Assembly: GCF_000488215.1 (NCBI RefSeq)
Contig: NZ_KI530712.1
Span: 624,881-688,880 of the forward strand
From: Acinetobacter nectaris CIP 110549
GTDB taxonomy: Bacteria; Pseudomonadota; Gammaproteobacteria; Pseudomonadales; Moraxellaceae
Direction of reading: 5' to 3'
DNA: 64,000 nt
The number at the start of each line of letters is the position of its first letter. The stretch's first letter is position 1. Below the pieces are notes generated by a model. That model was given only the letters and a program-made list of their open reading frames with translations, was not told the origin of the DNA and made no database searches. A program made the translations under genes and the position numbers. Of this stretch, positions 58,409 through 64,000 are shown one piece after another.

Positions 58409-59751
58409 TTGTCATCTCACTTGGAGGCGGTGGATCGTCCTCAGCTTGATCAATCTCTTCATCAGTAATATGAGAGAAAATGTTGGTTACTTCTGATGAT
58501 TGACGTAGCTCTTTCAACGCTGTTTGACGGGAAATCAATCCATCTTCTACCGCTCGAGAAACCGCAGTAGATACTTTATCTGCAACATTTGCCTTAGTTT
58601 CATCATCAATTTGCCAAAGCGATGCAAAGTCAAACTTAAATGAGCTAGGCAATGGTTTGCCAAGTTTAGACATCGAAATAACTTCTAAAAGTATATTCAG
58701 CGGTGTTCTTAATCGGCCTTCTTGAGATTGATTAATCCCATCGTAGTAGTTAGATAGATCACTTTCGCCCGTTGCGTTAAACCCAGCAGGAGATTGTCCA
58801 AATAACTTCACTAGCGGAATACCTAGCGCACCTGATAACTGCTGTCCAAATTGGATCAAAATATTATCAAGGCCTGCAAAGCTGTACTGGTGGGTTGCGA
58901 ACTCATCCTTAGAGTCCATCAGGGTCAAGCCCTCATTGGACTGCCATAAACGGATCTGCTGAATTTGCTTAACCAAGCCCTCAAAAGCTCGACCACCTGT
59001 CGCAATAATGTCACGCAGCTTATCTACCTTATACGTACGTAAATGCGCCTTATAAACAAGTTGCCCTGCACCGAGTGTCGCATATCAAAAATCGTTAAAC
59101 GATCCTCTAAGCGCTCAATAACAGACTGTCCCCATAGATTCTCAGCAATTGACTGCCAGTATGGGAGTTTCACACCATCAATACGAATCACCCGTGAGTA
59201 GTGAATTCGCTCATTGCATAATCCAACTGAATCAGAAAACACATCATAGTATTTAGGCTTGCCATAATGTGGCCCATACTCAGTAACTAGATCTTGCAAT
59301 GTGGGTTGAACCATCCAACGATCAAGAACAAGTAGTCCTTTGAATTGATCTTTACCGACAGTTTTTAGATTAAGTGGTGTTGAGTTATCCTGCCCATCAA
59401 TAAGCATGACCGCCAATGCACCACCGTATAAACGACCCCATTTAATGGTTTCATTTAGACGATCCCAAACTTCTAGTTGGTCCATCGTGTCATTGATAAT
59501 CTCAGCTTCACTTGGATCATCTAAACCGCGGATATTGGTACCTTCGCGTGTCATATCATCAGCAACAACATCAATCGCTTGACCAACTACCCAACTTGAG
59601 CGATACATTGCTTCAAGTTTTAAGCGGTTGCGACTTAGAAAGTTAAAGCCATACGTTGAATCGTCATGCTGATTTCCTGTGCCCAAGCCAACCCGAGCCG
59701 CAAAGTTCTGAAAACTATCAGTAGTACAGTAGTACGTTTTAAGATATTCAT
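58314..59751 (-). pseudogene. phage portal protein (DUF1073 family), disrupted by two frameshifts
   Basis: The portal is the head vertex ring through which DNA enters. The intact product would be about 479 residues, starting MNILKRTTV at 59751. After eight or nine codons the frame moves by one base into TTDSFQNFAARVGLGTGN (loss of one base near 59727-59735, within a repeated GTACTACT). The next frame runs to about residue 230 (RLTIFD) and shifts again near 59081-59085 into ATLGAGQLVYKAHLRTYKV, which continues to TGESDLSNYYDG, typical of DUF1073. Both changes are single-base losses (1438 bases, two short of a multiple of three) with no slippery heptamer, so either the gene is broken or the assembly has errors. 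Confidence 0.85.
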
Positions 59752-59763
59752 ATAAGACTCGAA

Positions 59764-61419
59764 TTAAAGCTTACTCCAAACATCAATGTTTGAGAGTTGC
59801 GGGTTATAGCAAATCATTACAGCATCAGCTCGGTTAGGTGATTTCGAGCCATCAGGCTGTTTGTCTACAAGTATTTTCCCCACACCATTTTTACTGTATG
59901 TCGGTTGTGATAATTCCATAATGAGCTGTGTTATCTCATTCTTATCAAGGTCATCACTAGAGATTGAAATAAGATTGTCTGCATCATAATCACGATCATT
60001 TAAAGCACGATGCGTATTTTGGAAGCGTAGTCGTAAAGACCACCAAGACTGTGCCTTAAGGTTTGCAAAGAAGTCTTTATTTAGACGTTTCTCTACCATC
60101 TCACCATCTGGATCATGTACTGATGCAGAACCACGGAATGATTCAACTGTGATTTCTGTTCGACCAAGTTCACGACTTTTTTCATTGATGACTCGTGCAT
60201 CACCACGACATCCGGCACCTAAGCCATCAGCATCGTAGAACAATGTTGAATAAGCGTCATCGATACAGATATCCATGGCTTTTTGTGTGGTGCCAAAAAT
60301 ATCATCGCCTTTGCCTGACCATGTATCTAAGCGTTTGAGTAATATCCCATGACGACCAGCAAATGAGTTTTTATCTTTACCTTCATCTGCCACATCGAGA
60401 CCACCAATCTTGTCGCCAGTCGGTTCGATATTTAATATCTTATGAGCATCTATCGCAGAACGAACCCATTCAGCAGGAATAAGCACACCCTCAACCGAAG
60501 CCGCATAGTTAATATCTACTTCTTGAGCAAGAACAACATCATCTAATGTGGCAAGTTGCTTTTCATACCATGGGTGAATCTTTTTACCCTTGTATTCAAC
60601 TGACCAATTCTTATCAGGGTTATCACGCCAAGGCATTGTAAAAATAGGATAACGACCACTAAAACGATCTTGATAAAATCGATCACCAATACCGTTTGGC
60701 GTTGAACCTTTGATGTGTACGTTTGTATTTTGAGATATTGCAGCATCCACAGCATTTTGACGCTCTGTAAATGCCCACTCATCAAGTAAGTACATCGAGG
60801 TACGACCACCACGACCAATATTGTCACCTGCCTCACCTGTAATGGTTGCCCCATTATCAGGGTTCACAATACGCAAATAATTGTCATGGTCGCGCTCACT
60901 AAAACCTTTAGGCTTCATCCATGAGGGCATCTTAGAGAACATGTCTCTAAACTTATGAAGTAGCGTTTTAGGATCGCCTTTCTTATCAACTAGGTCTTCT
61001 TTACGACTTCCAACACCTGCAGCAAAACCATCAACAAAAAGCCAATGATGTAGAAAAAATCCAAGCACGACATAAGACATTCCCTCATCACGAGACTTTT
61101 CAATTAGACCACTGGTCTGCGTATCTTCTCGATCAAGTAGCCATTCAACCAATTCAACTTGTTTGGGTCTAAGTACAAAAGGCAGATTCGCTGGCAAACC
61201 ATAAGCCATACCACGAGGATCATAAGTCCATATCCAGTGATTAAACCAATGAACAGGGTCTTTTCTGCATTTCTCGATTTCTGCTTTCTTGGATTCTTCT
61301 GATTGCTCAGTGACTGCTTTGTAGTAGTACCGTCTAGTCATCTCAGCAATGACTTCAGGAAGTCTTGTATTGATTGTCCAGTCTTTTAAGAGAGGTGTGA
61401 TTTCTTCAAGTGCATACAT
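59764..61419 (-). CDS. terminase large subunit
   Basis: The motor ATPase and nuclease that packages phage DNA, 551 residues. The ATPase region has an adenine-binding start (LRPKQVELVEWLLDRE), a deviant Walker A SRDEGMS (about 105-112) and Walker B MYLLDEWAF (about 208-216). The C-terminal RNase-H-like nuclease shows GGLDVADEGKDKNSF and FYDADGLGAGCRGD, with the acidic metal-binding residues. It starts at 61419, overlapping the small-subunit stop by one base, and precedes the portal gene. Confidence 0.93.
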   Translation of the reverse strand: MYALEEITPLLKDWTINTRLPEVIAEMTRRYYYKAVTEQSEESKKAEIEKCRKDPVHWFNHWIWTYDPRGMAYGLPANLPFVLRPKQVELVEWLLDREDTQTSGLIEKSRDEGMSYVVLGFFLHHWLFVDGFAAGVGSRKEDLVDKKGDPKTLLHKFRDMFSKMPSWMKPKGFSERDHDNYLRIVNPDNGATITGEAGDNIGRGGRTSMYLLDEWAFTERQNAVDAAISQNTNVHIKGSTPNGIGDRFYQDRFSGRYPIFTMPWRDNPDKNWSVEYKGKKIHPWYEKQLATLDDVVLAQEVDINYAASVEGVLIPAEWVRSAIDAHKILNIEPTGDKIGGLDVADEGKDKNSFAGRHGILLKRLDTWSGKGDDIFGTTQKAMDICIDDAYSTLFYDADGLGAGCRGDARVINEKSRELGRTEITVESFRGSASVHDPDGEMVEKRLNKDFFANLKAQSWWSLRLRFQNTHRALNDRDYDADNLISISSDDLDKNEITQLIMELSQPTYSKNGVGKILVDKQPDGSKSPNRADAVMICYNPQLSNIDVWSKL

Positions 61420-62018
61420 TAAATCTCCCCATTAATTGCTAATCGAGATAACTCTTGAGCTGTAAGTTTTGAGAGTTCTTCAGGTGTAAGTTTTGGTTTA
61501 GCTTCTACTGAGTGTTCAATAGGTCCACCGTCCTTACCTGTATGCTCTAAACGATCCTTGAATGCACCAACCGCAATATGTTTACCGAGTAGCTCGAGGT
61601 TTTTAACTTTATCTGGCCATTTGATTTTCTTAACAGCGCCATTAACATCAGACAATTCGATGCTTTCAAAGTTAGAAATGTACTGTCGCCAAATCTTTGG
61701 CCATTCACTTAGTGGTAGCAATTTACCGCTATCATCCATGATGTCTAATGCATCCATTTGATCAATTTCAACCAACCGCTGTAAGACGTAATCAGCGTCA
61801 ACTTGAACTCGATTCAAGCGATGGCCATTTAAGTACTGGATACGCTCTTGAACTTCTTCACGGTTATAAACATCAAAACCATGCTGTTTAGCTGAGCGCT
61901 CACTAAACCCTGCACGAACGGCAGCTTGTGAAATATTTAGGTCTTTTAAATACTCTTGGCAGAACAACTCATGACGCTCATTTTTAAGTTGTTCAGCGCC
62001 TTGTGTTGCGTCTGTCAT
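61419..62018 (-). CDS. terminase small subunit
   Basis: The DNA-recognition subunit of the packaging machine, 199 residues. The helix-turn-helix region NISQAAVRAGFSERSAKQHGFDVYNREEVQERI is a terminase-small (Nu1/COG3728-like) hallmark, and the long middle ends with HIAVGAFKDRLEHTG. The C terminus LTPEELSKLTAQELSRLA probably contacts the large subunit. It lies directly upstream of the large subunit, with a one-base overlap, and a UUCG hairpin lies before its start. Confidence 0.92.
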   Translation of the reverse strand: MTDATQGAEQLKNERHELFCQEYLKDLNISQAAVRAGFSERSAKQHGFDVYNREEVQERIQYLNGHRLNRVQVDADYVLQRLVEIDQMDALDIMDDSGKLLPLSEWPKIWRQYISNFESIELSDVNGAVKKIKWPDKVKNLELLGKHIAVGAFKDRLEHTGKDGGPIEHSVEAKPKLTPEELSKLTAQELSRLAINGEI

Positions 62019-62040
62019 TTTGTTTTTCCCATAAAAAAAA

Positions 62041-62054
62041 CCACCCGAAGGTGG
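62041..62054 (-). terminator. UUCG-tetraloop hairpin before the terminase genes
   Basis: On the reverse strand CCACC-TTCG-GGTGG is followed by eight T, the same stem and loop as at 50191-50204. It lies 8 bases after the stop of the 72-aa gene and 22 bases before the small terminase start. Confidence 0.75.
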
Positions 62055-62061
62055 CTTTTAT

Positions 62062-62280
62062 TTACTTGGTATAGTTTAGCTTATCTAAGAACTCATTCAT
62101 TTCTTCAGACGATTCAAATTTCAACGTAACCGCATCATCTTTACTAAAATGAATATCTACTTCATATCTAGGATTACCTGTACCCATATATTTGTATCCA
62201 TCCGTAATAAAAATATAATTTATTAATGCTGTATTGATGATTTTTTCTTGAATCTTTATAAACATAGCTTTGCAGTCCAT
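62062..62280 (-). CDS. hypothetical prophage protein, 72 aa
   Basis: No family is recognised. The 72 residues are a small alpha/beta pattern: an N-terminal helix (FIKIQEKIINTALINYIF), two strands (RYEVDIHFSKD, AVTLKFES) and a C-terminal helix (SEEMNEFLDKLN). It has no membrane segment. It lies between NinB and the terminase genes and is followed by a UUCG hairpin. Confidence 0.62.
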   Translation of the reverse strand: MDCKAMFIKIQEKIINTALINYIFITDGYKYMGTGNPRYEVDIHFSKDDAVTLKFESSEEMNEFLDKLNYTK

Positions 62281-62315
62281 TGATTAAATAAAGTCTAATC
62301 ATGAACCCAAATAGA

Positions 62316-62804
62316 TCAACTTTCAACCGCCCACTTCAAATCATCAGGCGTTTCTAAATACTTCCCCTGCACCACACAAAAATCATGGATGTTGTTTAGA
62401 TACTCACTCATCTGAACCACTGTCGCTTTTGTTGTACTTGTCATCCGAATAACATGCTGAGCTATTGCTTCATACTCTTCTTGCTCATTATTTTTAAGCT
62501 GTTTTATCGCTTGGCACATCTCAGCAAATTCAGCATCGTCCCTATTATATATCCCTATAAGAAACTTCTTCTTAAAGAAGTAATGCTCTGAGTCTTTATC
62601 TGATCCAATATGCTTAGACCACTCATTAAGCCACTTCCAGTACAGTCTATTTTGTGCTGTACTTCGATCTTCTTGTTTAGTTGATATTTTAACAATGAGA
62701 GGTGTCTTATTTTCCAAAGCTTCCTCTCTGTTTCTGCTTAAGCAGTCTTGAACTCGTAACTGGTCAGTATGAGACTTAATGACGAATGTTTGTTTTAGAT
62801 CCAT
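62316..62804 (-). CDS. NinB-like recombination protein
   Basis: A homolog of lambda NinB (Orf), which binds single-stranded DNA and helps recombination proteins RecA and exonuclease during phage recombination. The start at 62804 (MDLKQTFVIKS) is favoured because GGGG lies 8 bases upstream; other in-frame starts run to 62858. The 162 residues hold the family phrase RSTAQNRLYWKWLNEW, followed by DSEHYFFKKKFL, STTKATVVQMSEYLNNIHDFCVVQG. It is an early or middle gene. Confidence 0.86.
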   Translation of the reverse strand: MDLKQTFVIKSHTDQLRVQDCLSRNREEALENKTPLIVKISTKQEDRSTAQNRLYWKWLNEWSKHIGSDKDSEHYFFKKKFLIGIYNRDDAEFAEMCQAIKQLKNNEQEEYEAIAQHVIRMTSTTKATVVQMSEYLNNIHDFCVVQGKYLETPDDLKWAVES

Positions 62805-62870
62805 CGTCATTTCCCCACGTTTAGTTACCCAAAATATAAGGGCGTGGCAATAAGCCATACCCTTTAAAAA

Positions 62871-63410
62871 TCATTGTTCAAATGGCAAACACGGTTGCAT
62901 AAGTCGCTCTACTTCAGTAAGCGCAGTCACTAATACATCACGTTTCTTTCTATAACTACCAAGAATATGCCCTGCTAGACTTGCATCAGCTTTTTCCATA
63001 CCCAGCTGCAATGAAATCTTATTGTGAATATTGTTATAAGTCTGATCCTGAGATTGGATAAATGCTCTTGCTTCAAAGAATGATCTAACCAGTGCTTTCT
63101 TAAACTCAATAACTTTTGGACTGTTTCGCATAAGCGTCATTAAGAAAGTAGCTTGTTGTTCGTTTAGTACAGCATATCGAGTATGGCGGCCTCGGCTAGA
63201 CTCACGATCTGAATTCGCCATTTCAAATGCGGAATTGCTTGATTCAAATCTAACCTTCCCGAATTCCTGCATATCTGGAAAATAAGTTCTTACAAGCTGA
63301 ATCACAGATTTATGTGTTAACCCTAAACCGAATGCAATCTGCAAAGTATTTGTTACTGGCTCACCCTTATCAACACTAACAATGTCAATCGGCTTTAATA
63401 TCGCATTCAT
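62871..63410 (-). CDS. Rha-family phage regulatory protein
   Basis: A phage regulator of the Rha (pRha) family. The start at 63410 (MNAILKPIDIV) has AAGGAG six bases upstream. The 179 residues match the family: IAFGLGLTHKSVIQLVRTYFPDMQEFGKVRFES, RGRHTRYAVLNEQQATFLMTLMRNSPKVIEFKKALVRSFFEARAF. Rha interferes with phage development in hosts lacking IHF in the lambdoid example. No ANT domain follows the Rha domain; the C-terminal 45 residues are helical. Confidence 0.88.
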   Translation of the reverse strand: MNAILKPIDIVSVDKGEPVTNTLQIAFGLGLTHKSVIQLVRTYFPDMQEFGKVRFESSNSAFEMANSDRESSRGRHTRYAVLNEQQATFLMTLMRNSPKVIEFKKALVRSFFEARAFIQSQDQTYNNIHNKISLQLGMEKADASLAGHILGSYRKKRDVLVTALTEVERLMQPCLPFEQ

Positions 63411-63478
63411 AAGTAACTCCTTTTGAGTTAAGTTAAGCTTGAGTGCAGAACGCAACTAAACACTCAGGCATAAAAAAA

Positions 63479-63493
63479 GAGCCCTATTGGCTC
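63479..63493 (-). terminator. hairpin between Rha and HNH genes
   Basis: GAGCC pairs with GGCTC around loop CTATT, with seven T following on the reverse strand. It lies 26 bases after the HNH gene stop (63519) and about 70 bases before the Rha start. Confidence 0.65.
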
Positions 63494-63518
63494 CATATTA
63501 AAAACTACAAATTTCGGA

Positions 63519-63797
63519 CTAGAATATTTCTGTCTCGTCCATTGCTAGCATTCGATTCGTCTTAGCCAGCATCTGTTCAAACCACAACTTCGACTCATCA
63601 CGTTTCATACTTGAGTACGTATCGAATTCATAGTGGTGTTGTCTACATAAGGGGATAACAAATTCATCACTTGCCTTTATTCCTATGCCCTTACCATACT
63701 CAGACCAATTTGCATGACACGCTTCACTTGGTGCTGGCTTACCACACTTCACACAAGGCAATGATCTAACCGCGTTTAAACGTTGATTACTTCGCAT
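63519..63797 (-). CDS. HNH-like zinc-binding phage protein, 92 aa
   Basis: A small phage protein with HNH/treble-clef features: a Cys pair at SLPCVKCGK, then EACHANWS, and PLCRQHHYEFD. These Cys and His residues resemble DUF968/NinG-like or Ref-type nucleases that process recombination intermediates. The spacing HANW ... CRQHH fits an HNH-type nuclease core, but the metal-dependent activity is not proven. It lies with NinB and Rha in the early or middle block. Confidence 0.72.
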   Translation of the reverse strand: MRSNQRLNAVRSLPCVKCGKPAPSEACHANWSEYGKGIGIKASDEFVIPLCRQHHYEFDTYSSMKRDESKLWFEQMLAKTNRMLAMDETEIF

Positions 63798-63822
63798 AGT
63801 TGCTCATCCTTGAGCTGTTGGA

Positions 63823-64000
63823 TTAAAGAAACTTAATCGCAAGTGTTAAAAGTTCAGACTTAGCATCAGGGCCTAGAAAATCAACGCCATGTTGGATGAA
63901 GTTGTAAGCCGCTTCTAAATCTTCAACACCTTTTTTAATTACACCTTCTGCTTCTGTTGCGATAGTTGTAATTGTGCTTTCTGTAGATTGTTCAGTTGTT
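63823..64000 (-). CDS. hypothetical prophage protein (N-terminal part outside window)
   Basis: A reverse-strand frame is open from the right edge of the window to a TAA at 63823-63825. The visible 58 residues include a Thr/Ser/Glu-rich start (TTEQSTESTITTIATE) and a helical end GVDFLGPDAKSELLTLAIKFL. No family is recognised. Its start is beyond the window. Confidence 0.6.
   Translation of the reverse strand, partial: TTEQSTESTITTIATEAEGVIKKGVEDLEAAYNFIQHGVDFLGPDAKSELLTLAIKFL

Larger units (their letters stand above)
34285..64000. mobile_element. contractile-tailed (myovirus-type) prophage, right end outside window
   Basis: It begins at the 3' end of tRNA-Val with a forward integrase. The rest is an essentially complete late operon on the reverse strand: terminase, portal, capsid, connectors, sheath, tube, chaperones, tape measure, baseplate, fibres and lysis genes. 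Sheath-like DUF3383, gp138-type spike, baseplate J and plug proteins show a contractile tail. Genes at the right edge are early or middle type (NinB, Rha, HNH). No repressor, replication genes or attR fall inside the window. Confidence 0.95.

Noticed and set aside
58314-59751. Portal frameshifts as programmed frameshifting.
   Set aside because: Neither junction has a slippery heptamer, two shifts would be needed for a capsid-essential protein, and portal genes are not known to use this. Mutation or sequence error is the simpler reading.
34285-64000. A CRISPR array or anti-phage island inside the prophage.
   Set aside because: No set of regular repeats with spacers of 25-40 bases was seen, and no Cas, restriction or toxin-antitoxin genes were recognised.

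Overview
The window is a 64 kb piece of a low-GC gammaproteobacterial chromosome. Its gene content fits Acinetobacter: a pgaABCD operon, tmk-mltG-pabC, AcnB, a TamA/TamB pair, Coq7, and a tailed prophage of the kind common in that genus. The genus is inferred from gene style and context; no database search was possible.

Positions 1-34200 are host backbone. They begin with a poly-N-acetylglucosamine export operon (pgaA, 5' end cut off, then pgaB, pgaC and pgaD with overlapping stops and starts). Next come dusB, a stretch of small uncharacterised genes, a uracil-DNA-glycosylase-like gene, a reverse-strand pabC-mltG-tmk operon, and gloB. A reverse-strand tRNA cluster follows, Leu-Trp-Leu-Trp-Leu, built by tandem duplication of a unit of about 250 bp that carries its own terminator. 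After that come a Ser/Thr-kinase-like and patatin-like overlapping pair, a DUF815 AAA protein, a chromosomal relative of phage ASCH-type proteins, acnB, tamB/tamA, an LplT-like transporter, coq7, folB/folK, an ABC1 atypical kinase and moeB.

At 34208-34284 a tRNA-Val(GAC) marks the left boundary of a prophage that runs past the right edge. A forward-strand tyrosine integrase lies next to the tRNA; everything else in the prophage is on the reverse strand. Read in transcription order from the right edge, it holds early or middle genes (partial gene, HNH protein, Rha, NinB), terminase small and large subunits, portal, MuF-like minor head protein, protease/scaffold, cement protein and major capsid protein. 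Connector genes follow, then sheath, tube, tail assembly chaperones and tape measure. A block of secreted and membrane accessory proteins comes next, then the baseplate (Dit-like, plug, hub, spike, gp25-like, J, DUF2612), tail fibre and tailspike, and a holin-endolysin-Rz/Rz1 lysis cassette. The sheath and baseplate genes show a contractile-tailed (myovirus) phage.

The main points for a second look are these. The portal gene carries two separate single-base losses, so the prophage is either defective here or the assembly has errors. The tail chaperone gene has an in-phase AAATTTT heptamer leading into a downstream frame without a good start, as expected for programmed -1 frameshifting. Tetraloop hairpin terminators recur between the late genes. 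The accessory block at 45.4-48.2 kb holds secreted and membrane proteins of unknown function, including two that may be related OB-fold proteins, and is the best candidate for an undescribed lysogenic-conversion or exclusion function.
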